Source: Andalucia godoyi
Taxonomy: Eukaryota; Discoba; Jakobea; Jakobida; Andaluciidae
DNA length: 64,000 nucleotides
Assembly: GCA_009859145.1 (NCBI GenBank)
Contig: VRVR01000010.1
Location: forward strand, 310,001-374,000
Reading direction: 5' to 3'
In this document: positions 55,501 to 63,696 of the stretch, piece by piece
Layout: every line of letters starts with the position of its first letter
Numbering within the stretch: position 1 is the first letter of the stretch
The notes under the pieces: generated by a model
Told to the model about the DNA's origin: nothing
Databases searched by the model: none
The model's input: only the letters and a program-made list of their open reading frames with translations
Translations under genes and position numbers: made by a program

Positions 55501-57264
55501 GATAATATCAACCTGGGCCTCGGTTCTGGTGATCTTGATTTCGTACTCCAGTGGAACCTTTGTGGACGGGACGTCTGCGGAGGATTCCGACTTTGGCAAG
55601 ACGAGGCGGAAGTCGATGAAACGAAGAAGATTCTGACTGGACAGCACAGGATAGGATTGCTGCTCGTGGAAAAACACGGCGTCCACGTGTTGGACGTGTC
55701 CACGAATTTCTTGCTTTTGGGGCCCGTCTGCAAAGAACAGCGCGATGTCCGACAACAAGACGTTGCAAACGTCCCTGTCCTCCCGTCCTGCAGCTCCATC
55801 TCGGAGCACGCGCAGCATCAAATTGACCGATGCAATTTTGATATCCAACTCAAAGATGGATCGATCTCGGTACTCGAGAAGCTCCTTCTCATCCCATCCG
55901 AGAGACGAGTACAGCTCCTGTCGATCGCTGTCCGAAATTTCTATGCTTGCCATTTCTTCGGGAGACAGCTTTTCCTTCTCACCCCATTTCCACAGAATCG
56001 ACGGCAGCTTTTTCCACGTGGACTTCTGCTCCGCCGATGCGACTGAATCCGTCGAGGGGGCCGAATTCTTGAGCGACGACCGGCTCTTGAAAGTCTCCTT
56101 CTCTTTTCGAAGTTCCTGAACTGCAAGCATTCGATACAGTCGCAGGTCATCCAGAGGAAGTTCCTTCTCAAAGTCTTCGAGTTCCTCATGTTCCTGGTCC
56201 GACAGAGGCAACTGCCACTTGCGTTTGTTCGTTCTCTTGTACAAAGAGATGTATTTTTGTCTATCTTGTCGACGTTGGCGCAAGTCGCTCCACTGCAACT
56301 TCATCCTCGACGTGCCACGAAGCTCCCGACGAACAACGGTAGCTGCATACCTCCACCACTGGCCTGCATTTGCGTGAACTGGAACCGCGGGTCGCAGCGA
56401 CGCGTATGTAACCGTCAGCCGAAAATTATTGAACACCTCTGCGATGCGAAGCAAGGAAATCCAATGCCGGTCGGAGAGTTCGATTCGCAACGTCTCCTGC
56501 AGACTAACAGAGAAGGAGTGCTGTGATTTGTTCAATCGCGAGACGGCGGAGATGTTCACGGGACGGATCAAAAACAATGGCGAGCGGCCCGAGCCAAAAC
56601 CGATCTTTGGGTCCCAGAATGCCGAGGAAACCGAGAGTTCAAACAAGTCTATGCGCTTCATTAGTAGCTCATCCACGCCCTTCTCCTTCGACACATGACG
56701 GCGACTGAACACAGGATCCCCGTTTTCGTCCACAGATCGAACAGACACTTCTCTCGCAGCAATGCGCATCGACTCTCCGTAATTCGCGTCCACCCACTCT
56801 ATCACAAAGTCGTCGATGTTAATGTGGATATTTTGGACAATAAGCTCGAGGAGCTGTGTAGAGAGACCCGGGACATGCTCCGGCTTCGGCAGGTCTTTGT
56901 CGCCCTGCACGAGGTTGTCCAACACGGACCTCTTGATTTTCAAGATCAAACTTTGCAGTTTCTCTGGATCAATATCCTTGACATTCAGCGAGGATATTCG
57001 GATGATGACATTTCGCAAGTCGATGTGAATGGATTCCGTCCCCAGGGTCTTCCAAGGAATCTTGATTGCCATCGTTCCGATCTGCGACTCTGGATGCATT
57101 TGAAAGGGAAGTCCAAATTGCAGAAACAAGTCGTCTTTCAGTTTGATGTTGGACAGTCGCAGATCGCCATGAATCAGAGACATGTGAAGCGAGGAGAAGT
57201 CCACTCCTTGGATGTACTTGCCCACCGATTTGGAGAGCAAGTACGCCACCGTGTTGTCAAACAT
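49555..57264 (-). CDS. VPS13: VPS13 bridge-like lipid transfer protein
   Basis: This 2,569-aa protein forms a long hydrophobic groove that moves phospholipids in bulk between organelles at contact sites. It starts at the ATG at 57264 and is encoded without introns. The N-terminal chorein domain is clear: MFDNTVAYLLSKSVGKYIQG, then LRLSNIKLK and GTMAIKIPW. Extended chorein-like beta repeats (RBG) make up most of the protein. The SHR-BD/VAB adaptor region, with Asn-containing Ig-like repeats, lies at about residues 1330-1900 (RNLSSLDLNIF; LLPIPATFECF). The C-terminal part has the ATG2-like C domain (GFIKGSEALAQGIRGGLDDF) and ends with a basic tail rather than a full PH domain. Shorter than yeast Vps13 (3,144 aa), the difference lying in the middle. 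Confidence 0.95.
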   Translation of the reverse strand: MFDNTVAYLLSKSVGKYIQGVDFSSLHMSLIHGDLRLSNIKLKDDLFLQFGLPFQMHPESQIGTMAIKIPWKTLGTESIHIDLRNVIIRISSLNVKDIDPEKLQSLILKIKRSVLDNLVQGDKDLPKPEHVPGLSTQLLELIVQNIHINIDDFVIEWVDANYGESMRIAAREVSVRSVDENGDPVFSRRHVSKEKGVDELLMKRIDLFELSVSSAFWDPKIGFGSGRSPLFLIRPVNISAVSRLNKSQHSFSVSLQETLRIELSDRHWISLLRIAEVFNNFRLTVTYASLRPAVPVHANAGQWWRYAATVVRRELRGTSRMKLQWSDLRQRRQDRQKYISLYKRTNKRKWQLPLSDQEHEELEDFEKELPLDDLRLYRMLAVQELRKEKETFKSRSSLKNSAPSTDSVASAEQKSTWKKLPSILWKWGEKEKLSPEEMASIEISDSDRQELYSSLGWDEKELLEYRDRSIFELDIKIASVNLMLRVLRDGAAGREDRDVCNVLLSDIALFFADGPQKQEIRGHVQHVDAVFFHEQQSYPVLSSQNLLRFIDFRLVLPKSESSADVPSTKVPLEYEIKITRTEAQVDIIILQRLVSFFSPPYHVNVSTVRWSSQLLSTRALDQLYFGSSAGSPNCNIRIDAPRIVFFLTHGQRMRDPSRFLTVDLGSVDVQSTAEYPVQAKLYGVTMSTSQNAHHSMFRPLSLYWFVEPSGDSRLQVERSFRVLLNVTDITFLTAVLDEVAVFTENPFGQFKPFEQQKFQSAVVVSGCVESSAKAPSSSDISQAKTLEGSYAAHLHPNNQILLFTEEDTSLPEYIITVFSVSISSLQHGILIINDSISLTFQRSSEMLQWFEALLWRLDSLRFGIRADQALLQAREAAFIERPKSINARSITVDLNRCEIVVLLTPVSEVLHDQSILSSDGLPHFPQCTLLCAVVSCEMRRTFSGDVDASDISLRDVHVYLRDSVFTESQYSSNGKDSNQIIQTDIIHSFDANVRVNALFAKHSGKITNWEVIANFQRLGARISLQDMVMCVECLAFIDKSIQESRQSLRRPTHFVPAAVADAFEYIDDVTERIGAGIKASFRFSESLEAVIIDDLRGFDVPILKLAANALHMDVIVDSGFLDIGLTSDVCITSYSLVFGSWEPLLDRTPLSANLMIKTWKLFVSEQKESSTRGISLEDYTGGPQTQVQVTFPNSVDLTCTAAAIHSVLWIQQQCRQMEITALPTSLSSADISQQIATRKEYRRSCLALKSAYHPFRVINKLGTPIVMSVYAAASGSAASAQLSVAVPNPSTPTSRDHRKLLEQFIEDQESFGFHFPDSSRYSHFPTADASRRIAISIPEFGLEFQDVSVHCEGHHKFSAFGGIASASSSPSSSNQSHIGITVRVINNTRHIFVHTSVLIRNLSSLDLNIFSHPTRYENRSLIGNLIPYGEHEATPGESGLSAEDDDHSFFVPLPSVVRSFGISFAPSYDVTTDLAGDPIPWSALWKRTVPFRSLRSFEYQQEPGSATKKSFFVLADAEVSSDSSMCILSIVPPVSFENLLPIPATFECFSSSEPFLNEAPLWKHELRSGECCPIEILNPKTDLHVRIIPAGLWKPSDVVKVHFPVTQSTPEVLPEKVALRDIYDRETFLRVNSSLDGLLVRTVSIWVDAWVVNSSGRNFAILTQPSVIKNASQLGRMFSSSSWELSPGIPFSMTENPVAPWDFDGTFVQSSGGHPAFPPVLLSFSDSNKKRHSVRLALGPSVVSESFPIHAGASMSNVSCHSRTECVDFSVTVKPAPGKFFRSSLITVRPHFIAVNGMLAGNHSEKSAGSLDDSQHDHLVVEIVQPTLHGDRRYLSAGQSESSGTFSVVSTIEPKAVSPIFFTNPSSREVQIRIGGQLLDCRLNLAHVCNQEAELVVPGADDVKTSRWVRISNEFSDGQMMLCISPSEGGPPFQLSNFLSESVTFRQLTSEKDTEGGDPVTVDAGGTIPFAWRNPQAAHVVRIEYRGEKKAILLEDVDQRPLLLIDHGAGGTKVFAQVSLEGSRRVLRLYSSEPGLSKPMQTPRNTWLFKLTVAAGSICLVDNVPKEILNAGFKKFGLHLENSGTDMLCDFILGDLQVDNMLADARFPTVLSVDQHREAETKKNVFSFKRKSRQSPKHDAVEAQQESRPLLYVSYSQSLLFPRPTIYINYLSFLMQKLRVSVDESMVRELYRFALASGLYDPSTHEINQQLLEEFGNEAGDFGLQSLAADSHWTKIQTIRHQRDATSVSSFILFIRVLHLNSVSVTFSLHGSDFDRDLIPSSRGHLPSDEPLTPILPPPFPIDRLPFASLLASVGLLFSNISDANISLKSLFLQHVHGSPETIGRLLIDHYKENIMWQMVKVLGHLDFMGNPASLLEDISSGVREFFSDPEESFTLSPDLFARGLARRSQNLISNTIEASFTSATRATSSLGRAAAGASGDDRFISRMDSNEKDEVKHLGEGFIKGSEALAQGIRGGLDDFLSLTDPSAGKLIGIVGKPVAGALAFANRVSQGAQNTATSLRSGSASSKSPRSNVAGSSNKSSASKQREGRMRPPRKLEPGKPIGIRSV

Positions 57265-57921
57265 TGGAGCTTAAGCTTGAGCTTGAGTTGGAGTTGGAGT
57301 TGATGATTTACTTGCCTGTGAACAGAGAAAAGACGATGAAGAAGTAGATGCAAAAGCGAAGGCGAGCGCGTCTCACGGCGTGTTGTTCTTCCAATACGTC
57401 GTCACTACTACAAACCACTGCTATCGTAATCCTACACCAACAACGATGAGCCAAAAGCAAAAGAACAAAGGTTTCGATAACAACGTACTGTGACACGCAG
57501 CTTCTCGAGACATTTTCGCTCCCGGGAGAAAGCATAAAAGGATGAAACCCCGTTCAAAAAGGGAAACTTAAAAATACGATATTGGATGCATCAGTCGAAG
57601 TTCTACTTGATAGAACTTCGCACATATGGAAACATCCACTTCAGTGGAACACGTCAACACGACACACACCGCCGAGTCCATTTGCCCCAAGGAAACACCC
57701 GCATGCACTGCACAGAGGTCCACAAGCCGCACTCGTCGTGTTTTCAGGAGAAACGTTCAATATGAGATGCCAGCATGTCCTCCTTTGGATGTCGACGACT
57801 CGTTGACAGTACTTTAGGATCCGCAACGCATCTACATATTCCCCCAATCAAGTGCCAGCGCAACAAAACACGTTGTAAGAAGCAGATAGATTCTTTCAAA
57901 AGCTCGAGGGGTAATACCCCC
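57265..57921. other. Spacer with hairpins, VPS13 promoter
   Basis: Holds a perfect 10-bp-stem hairpin (57596-57620, CGAAGTTCTA / TAGAACTTCG with loop CTTGA). No protein gene is supported; an unlisted small RNA is possible but nothing matches a known family. Confidence 0.4.
57596..57620. repeat. Perfect inverted repeat (hairpin)
   Basis: Two 10-bp arms separated by five bases, CGAAGTTCTA and TAGAACTTCG. It lies in gene-free sequence about 330 bp upstream of VPS13. Confidence 0.8.
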
Positions 57922-58347
57922 TCAGAACCTTGAGATTAAATTAAAAATAAAATTACGTTTAACAGAGGGAAAAAAATAGAACGGAAGAAAAGGGGGGAAA
58001 AAGACATACTTCAACTTCTCGACGTACTTTTCTTGGAGTCGAGACTCGTCGGCAGCTCGGATTGCAGCGGCTGTGGACTGCTTTACTTGCACACGGTTGA
58101 CCATTTCGTCGTACGCAGGACCCCGAGCTTGCTTGACTTCGGAAATGATCGATCGTGAGTGCGGAACCTCTCGCGGGACCTTGTCTGTGCATCGCGGCTT
58201 CTTTCCGCTCGACCGATGGCCTGCCGTAGTGCTCATCTCGTTTCGAAGCAGCTTTCGATAGCTTTGCGGCAGAGAATTCACCAAGGTGTTGTAGTGCCGC
58301 TGGCGGCCTCGTGGTTCCACCGAAATGGTCTTCGTCGCTTCGGCCAT
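57922..58347 (-). CDS. Small basic protein with probable 81-nt intron
   Basis: I do not recognise this family. It starts at the ATG at 58347. The first exon (58347-58010) encodes 112 residues: a short N-terminus, SLPQSYRKLLRNEM, a basic loop, and a helix rich in Gln, Glu and Lys (RAADESRLQEKYVEKL). At 58009 there is a GTATGT splice donor, and CTCAAG at 57929 is a plausible acceptor. Splicing joins the codon for Lys to Phe-stop, giving 114 aa. Because the 81-nt intron is a multiple of three and lacks stops, the unspliced frame reaches the same stop as 141 aa with an aromatic, unlikely tail. The spliced product is preferred. The composition resembles small flagellar proteins. Confidence 0.6.
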   Translation of the reverse strand: MAEATKTISVEPRGRQRHYNTLVNSLPQSYRKLLRNEMSTTAGHRSSGKKPRCTDKVPREVPHSRSIISEVKQARGPAYDEMVNRVQVKQSTAAAIRAADESRLQEKYVEKLKYVFFPPFLPFYFFPSVKRNFIFNLISRF

Positions 58348-58370
58348 CTCTCTCTCTCTCTCTCTCTCTG
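58348..58370. repeat. CT microsatellite abutting a start codon
   Basis: On the minus strand a GA dinucleotide run leads directly into the ATG at 58347, as upstream of ARPC5. Confidence 0.9.
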
Positions 58371-58512
58371 TGTTCTAATGCGCGCGTGCGTGCTATGAAA
58401 ATTGCGTCCATTCAGGAGAAAAAAAATATAATAAACAGCAGTTAGACTGATGGACGAGGTGTTGGAAGCACGAAAAGCCCGATTTGAAATTTGATGGTCC
58501 TAACGACTTCTT

Positions 58513-60663
58513 TTATATTACAGCAGATTGCTCGCTTCCAACTGATTCGAGAACAGGGGGAGGGCAAAAACAAACCGAAGATGGTGGAAAATGCGAAATG
58601 CACAGCGAGACAGGCAGGCAGCAGTCAACGTGCAAAATCAAAATCGTGCAGAAAATGCAGAAGAAACTAAGGGACACTAGTTCCGGTAATTGTACAAACA
58701 AAAAACGTACAGAAAGAATACAAGCGATGATGGTAATGTAACAAAGCCGTGCAGACCGGCAGGCAGATAGATAGGCTACTTCTTCTTCTTTTTTTTTGCC
58801 TGCGGCCTTTCCCTTTTTGCCCTTCTTTCCCTTCGCTTCGCCGAACGGATTTGCAAACAGTCCGACACCCGGCAACGGCAGCCCACGAACGCACGAGTCA
58901 TGAGACCGGTCTTCGGGGACAAGGATTCCCTTCTCGATGATCGACGAATAGAGTGGAACGCCCTTCTTTGCCAAGGCTTGGCGAATCCGATCGCACTCGC
59001 GAAGTTGCTCGAGCCTGTATTCGGATGGCGGTGCAACATAATAAATATCTGGAACAAGTGACTTGGCTGGCGCCTCGGCCTCTTCGTCTGCAGCACCCTT
59101 TCCCTTCTTCTCCTTCTCCTTTCCCTTTCCCTTCTTTCCTTTCTTGCTATCGTCGCCCTTCTTTCCTTTCTTCTTGTCTCCTTTTCCAGACGCACTGCTG
59201 GGAGGTCGAGACGCTGCCGTTGGATCCGGCATCGAAAGTTCCTGAGCTGGAACAACCACGTCAGGAAACCCGGAGTAACGGCGAGTCGACCCATGCGGGG
59301 TCTGGAACCCCCTTGGCCTTTCTTCGTCATCTTGATCAACAAAGTTGAGCTCCGCCATCTTGCTGATCAGGACGCTCGACGATCTCGCAGACTCTGCACG
59401 CCGCGTGATTTCCTCTTCAACTCGAGATCGATGAGTTGACCATGCGCGCACAACCTTTGAAAACTCACGTTCCTCCAAAACAGCCTCCGTCTGCGCAGCT
59501 CGTTTTGTCAGCCACAGTGTCTCCATGGCCTTTTCTCTTGGATCCACCTCATCGGAGAACGACTGCGATGGAATCAGCCGCGTCGTCTGCAGAGACATTG
59601 CCATGGAAGTGGACCCTGGAGAAGTGCGCGGGCGTTTGAATACGTCGTCTTCTGCACTGGAGTCGTTTACCCTGTTGGAAACAGGTCGCGCAGAGGGGAC
59701 CACTGCAGGTCGCGTCAGCGCCGACGACACCAAATTTCTTCTGCGGAACGACGCAATCCCTGCGGCGGCATCAGTGGACACTTCAGACCGCGCAGACCGC
59801 AAAGAGTAGCCCGTGTTTGCGCCCATAGAGCGCGGCGTATCAGGGAGAAAATCTTCTCCCGACACAAAGAAGGACTCTGCATCAGGGTTATTTTGGTTGG
59901 GAGGAGACACAGATCGGCCGTTGGACGACTCGTGCTGCATTCGAATCTGCGTCAATCGGGGGACCCACTCAGGACTTTGCTCATTCTGGTGCAGTTTCAG
60001 CGACGACGACAGCGGCGGCGGAGGTTGCTGCGCAGCTTTTCTGGAGGCAAGAGGTTTGATTGTCAGACCGAGTCCCTGACGATCGGAAGAATGCATGAAG
60101 AGCTCGGACTGTTCGTGAGTTTTGGAGAGCTCAATCGTTGTCGAATTCGCAGTGCTGGACTGCGCACCAAAGGTCTTTGCAGTCGGTGGTCTCAGTTCCA
60201 CCAGTCGCTTTCTCTTTTCTCGGTACCAGTTATAAACGCGTTCGATGTTCACTTTTCGTTCAAACACATCTGCAAGCGCAATGCACTCTCTCAGCACCGA
60301 TTTCAAAAGCGAGTACAACGCAAATGCGCGTTTCTGATCGCGATCCGCATCAGAGGAAATCACCGCGTATCCATACCTCTCAATATCTCGAAGCATTTCC
60401 TGGAAATGCTTATCCTTCTCCAGCAACGAGTCTGTATACGACCGCAGGTTGATGTTTCGGTCGCCCAGCAGCAACAATTGCTTTGCTTCCGACTCCTTGT
60501 TGCTGTTGCTACTGCTGCTGCTGTTATTAAGGTCGGCAAAGAGTGACGCGAGCTTCTGGTCTGCATCCCACAAGAGTCTTGAAACAGCAGACTGTTCTTG
60601 ATGCTGCGACGACGATACTCCAAGAAACCGACTCCCTTCGCTCTTTTTCCCAGTAACGATCAT
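58513..60663 (-). CDS. Unidentified Lys/Ser-rich protein with doubtful 3' end
   Basis: I do not recognise this protein (716 aa as read, start ATG at 60663, MIVTGKKSEG). Residues about 30-170 look folded and helical: LLWDADQKLASLFADL, a Ser/Asn run, then DKHFQEMLRDIERYGYAVIS and RVYNWYREKRKRLVELRP. The middle is disordered with Arg/Ser. Near residue 500 comes a long Lys/Gly stretch (GKGDKKKGKKGDDSKKGKKG), then a folded-looking piece (YRLEQLRECDRIRQALAKKG). The last 100 residues as read are hydrophobic and Cys-rich and look like translated noncoding DNA. A 9-base A-run at 58797-58789 (minus strand) is where a one-base change would end the protein in KKKKKK at 58776. I favour the shorter end. 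Confidence 0.6.
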   Translation of the reverse strand: MIVTGKKSEGSRFLGVSSSQHQEQSAVSRLLWDADQKLASLFADLNNSSSSSNSNKESEAKQLLLLGDRNINLRSYTDSLLEKDKHFQEMLRDIERYGYAVISSDADRDQKRAFALYSLLKSVLRECIALADVFERKVNIERVYNWYREKRKRLVELRPPTAKTFGAQSSTANSTTIELSKTHEQSELFMHSSDRQGLGLTIKPLASRKAAQQPPPPLSSSLKLHQNEQSPEWVPRLTQIRMQHESSNGRSVSPPNQNNPDAESFFVSGEDFLPDTPRSMGANTGYSLRSARSEVSTDAAAGIASFRRRNLVSSALTRPAVVPSARPVSNRVNDSSAEDDVFKRPRTSPGSTSMAMSLQTTRLIPSQSFSDEVDPREKAMETLWLTKRAAQTEAVLEEREFSKVVRAWSTHRSRVEEEITRRAESARSSSVLISKMAELNFVDQDDEERPRGFQTPHGSTRRYSGFPDVVVPAQELSMPDPTAASRPPSSASGKGDKKKGKKGDDSKKGKKGKGKEKEKKGKGAADEEAEAPAKSLVPDIYYVAPPSEYRLEQLRECDRIRQALAKKGVPLYSSIIEKGILVPEDRSHDSCVRGLPLPGVGLFANPFGEAKGKKGKKGKAAGKKKEEEVAYLSACRSARLCYITIIACILSVRFLFVQLPELVSLSFFCIFCTILILHVDCCLPVSLCISHFPPSSVCFCPPPVLESVGSEQSAVI

Positions 60664-62199
60664 TTTTCCTTCGCCACCTTGCCGAGAAAAAAAATGAAAC
60701 AAAACTGGCAGAACAAGTTTTCAGCAACTCTACGTACAACAATGCTTTCCACAATAAATAAAACTAATTTCTTTTCTATTTTTTAATTAAAAAAAAATTT
60801 AAAAAATAGATACAAAGAAAAGAAAAGAAAAAGACGGGAAAAAAACTCTGGTTGGAGAGAATTGCCAAAGGAATACAGAAAAAACGTCAGACTCCAATTG
60901 CTATCGGGTTTTCTATTTTGTTTTTTCCTTGTCGCAAGAGAGACGGAGAGAAATCGTTTGAAACGGTTGGAAAAGCCCGCGTGCATCCGTCGTACGGGCA
61001 CGCATGAGCAAAAAACGTTTGTTGTCCGTTTTGTAATGCACGCTTGACCCCTACTTTACCGCACGTGCTCATCCGTGCGACTTTTTTCCATTCATGCCAG
61101 TCCATCGTCATTCCGATGCCCGCCCCCAGACGGTCAGATGCAGGTGTCTTCACTCTCGAAAAACATATTATGATATTATCCCTTTGTGTTTATGTTGTAT
61201 GCGACGCCTGCTGAGACAAGAATGCGGAGTATGCGTGGTCACGGCAAGTGCGCGTTTTGTGCCTGAGGGGCGACTGGGGGCGACTGCGGGGAGAAGCAAG
61301 CAAGCACGGATGGGAGAGGGGGGAATCAGCCGATCAGGGAACCTCACTTTTCCCGTTTCTGTTGCGACGCCCTCCACTCGAAAGCGTCCAGAAGCGAGCG
61401 GTGGAGGAATATGGTAGTAATACCGGGATGATATCAACGTGCGTTGGTGCTGCATCCGATTGTTTGCACGCATAGCTGCATTTTCTTTTTTCCTGTGCGA
61501 TGAGGGCGGCTCATAACTGCATGCAAGCAAGCGGACTGAGGCATCTAATTTTTCCTCCCCGTCCAAATGGGGGTTTTTCCAAGTGACATTGCATTGATGC
61601 TCAAAACGGAAATGCGACTGCTTTGTGTGGAGCGGTGCTGCTGGTTGGGTTACAAAATACCAGACTAGCCAAGAACGGACAAGTGGTGGCGCATTGCTGC
61701 GAAGCAGTGCCAATAGTTCAGGGTTCATGCAAGCTGAAAGTGCGCTCTGCTGATTGGCTGGACGACAAGTCAACAACCGTTTCCGTCTGGTTTGTCGCAT
61801 TGCTCCCACGTTCTCTCGTTGTTGACGTCTGCTCCGACTACCGGCTGATCTTCTAGCATTAAAACGTTTCCTTTTCCAAGAACTTTGGATGTCAAAAAAG
61901 CGCAGAGGATGCCTTTCGAGCAAGACATGCATTCGGTTTTGCTTGCAGCGGAGCGTTGTTGCATCATCGCACGCGGAATGCACTGCAAATTCTCACGCTT
62001 TTTCTGATCGCTGCATCCCAAAAGAAACGAATTTGTTCTCTCTCCCGTTTCCGACCAAAACTTGCAGTCTGACGAAGGCAGAATGCTCGTCAGGTACATG
62101 CCGGTGTTTGCTTCCCGTGCAGTTACTTTTTTGTATCGTTCTTCTTTTTTATTTTTATTTTGCTGCATGTTCTGCAATCAACGTGCATTTTATCCCATT
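60664..62199. other. Head-to-head intergenic region, no supported gene
   Basis: A/T-rich near 60770-60820. A long minus-strand frame (61168-61983) starts with GTG, has no recognisable domain, and is rejected. A purine-rich block lies near 61270-61330. No RNA gene is recognised. Confidence 0.4.
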
Positions 62200-63042
62200 A
62201 TGAGGATGTTCCGACGTTTACCGGACGACGGTGTTTCTTTCAACAGCACGCAATGCTGCATCTCTTCTGACAGTTCCGCAAGCCGTCGCGAACCGGACCG
62301 TTCATTAACGTCCCAGTTTCATGTTTTTGATCCAGTTCACGGGCAGACTGCGAAGCCGGCTCTTCGAGAGCGCAGGTCCAAACAGCGCAGCACCCTCGTG
62401 CCAAGTGCTACGCACAAGATTCCGTGGACGAGCAACGAAATCGAGCAGCTTTGCCGTGGAATTGAGCAGTTCGGAACTGGCCGTTGGAGTGCCATATCCA
62501 AGTCGCTTGGCACGCGAACTCCTCTCCAGGTGAAGAACTATGTGAGCCATCACCGTGAGAGGCTGTCTACGCTTCTTCGCGAGCGCGGTTACTGTCAACC
62601 CGGGGTAGCTGTAGGGCTGCATCAGTCAGAAGAGCAAGGAGAGCAAGAGCATCAGAAGCGGTATCTTCGAACCGCAAGTAACGTGTCGAGTGGCACATTT
62701 TCATCATCATCGTCATCGTCGTTGTCTTCTTCTTCTTCTTCCTTTTTCTCGTCAGACGGTCCACGGTCCCTTGCGAGTGACGCACCGGCCTTGGATGTTA
62801 TGGGAGTCTGCATTCCCGACCGTCGCTTTTGGAGCAACATCACTGCACCACCCGCCGCAACTCCTTGTGTGACGACGGTAAGGAGCATGCGACCGCGGTC
62901 CAATGCGATCGATGGCTGCCCTGCATGGGTTGATGAGCCGACGTTTCAATTGGAAGCTATGCGATATTCCAGACCGTTTCTCCAGCTCGATATCCTGTCT
63001 TTGTGTTCTGATCTCTCTGCCCATGTAAACGCATACTTGTAG
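62200..63042 (+). CDS. Single-repeat Myb/SANT DNA-binding protein
   Basis: This 280-aa protein starts at the ATG at 62200 (MRMFRRLPDDG). A single Myb/SANT repeat lies at about residues 80-130: PWTSNEIEQLCRGIEQFGTG, then RWSAISKSLGTRTPLQVKNY and the VSHHRERL end. Three regularly spaced aromatic residues (W, F/W, Y) form the repeat core. The stretch VKNYVSHH occupies the place of the SHAQKYF motif of single-repeat Myb proteins, without matching it. An upstream basic patch (LRERRSKQRS) may be a nuclear signal. A Ser run (about 165-185) encoded by TCA/TCT repeats follows. No Myb-partner domain is evident, so it is most likely a sequence-specific regulator of unknown targets. Confidence 0.8.
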   Translation: MRMFRRLPDDGVSFNSTQCCISSDSSASRREPDRSLTSQFHVFDPVHGQTAKPALRERRSKQRSTLVPSATHKIPWTSNEIEQLCRGIEQFGTGRWSAISKSLGTRTPLQVKNYVSHHRERLSTLLRERGYCQPGVAVGLHQSEEQGEQEHQKRYLRTASNVSSGTFSSSSSSSLSSSSSSFFSSDGPRSLASDAPALDVMGVCIPDRRFWSNITAPPAATPCVTTVRSMRPRSNAIDGCPAWVDEPTFQLEAMRYSRPFLQLDILSLCSDLSAHVNAYL

Positions 63043-63242
63043 TGCATCTCGCACCTCCCCAAATCCAGCCTGTCGTCCAATCCACGGTGCTGCTTGAGGG
63101 TTCGATAGAAACAGACAAGCAAGCACAAAGAAAGACCAGAAAGAATGTCATCTTTTTATTGTATTTATTTGCCGGACATCGACTGTAAGCGGCAAAACCT
63201 CTCAATTTAAAAAGAAAATCAAATAAAGCGCCCCCCCTTTCG

Positions 63243-63284
63243 GCAATCCCAGACGGGCAATCCCAGACGGGCAATCCCAGATGA
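63243..63284. repeat. 14-bp tandem repeat (GCAATCCCAGACGG), 3 copies
   Basis: Three direct copies, the last slightly altered. Confidence 0.85.
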
Positions 63285-63439
63285 CAATTCCCGAGCGCCC
63301 ATTTTTCCTTTAAGGAAAACCGAAAACACAAACGAAACCCCCCCATTTTCCTTCTAAACTTCGACCGAGTTTCGAATCCATTCCAAACCTTTTCTGTTTT
63401 TTAATATCTCGTTTTTCTCTCTTCCTTTTTTCCTTTTCC

Positions 63440-63496
63440 TTTTACTTTTACTTTTACTTTTACTTTTACTTTTACTTTTACTTTTACTTTTACTTT
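63440..63496. repeat. ACTTTT hexamer array
   Basis: About nine to ten copies of ACTTTT. It resembles some telomeric or centromeric simple repeats in unit size but is short and internal. Confidence 0.85.
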
Positions 63497-63620
63497 TTAT
63501 TATTCATTTTTAATTTGGCGTTTCATCTTTGTGTCTGACTAGTCACGCTTTGAGCAGGAAAAGAAGAAGAAAAAGAAGGAAGATTGATTTTTTAAATTTA
63601 AATTCAAGTTTAAAGAAGAA

Positions 63621-63669
63621 GAGAAAAGAAGAGAAAAGAAGAGAAAAGAAGAGAAAAGAAGAGAAAAGA
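63621..63669. repeat. GAGAAAAGAA decamer array
   Basis: Five direct copies of a 10-bp purine unit ending about 28 bp before the start codon at 63697. Confidence 0.85.
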
Positions 63670-63696
63670 GAGAAAGGGTAATAACAAGAACAGCGA

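Larger units (their letters stand above)
63043..63696. other. Spacer with three tandem repeats
   Basis: Contains three repeats described separately: a 14-bp unit at 63243-63284, an ACTTTT hexamer array at about 63440-63496 and a GAGAAAAGAA array at about 63621-63669, leading to the 63697 gene. No gene is seen. Confidence 0.55.

Noticed and set aside
61168-61983. 271-aa minus-strand frame
   Set aside because: Begins with GTG rather than ATG, Arg/Ser-rich without structure, no recognisable domain.
63440-63496. ACTTTT array as a telomere
   Set aside because: Internal, only about ten copies, flanked on both sides by ordinary sequence and a gene.
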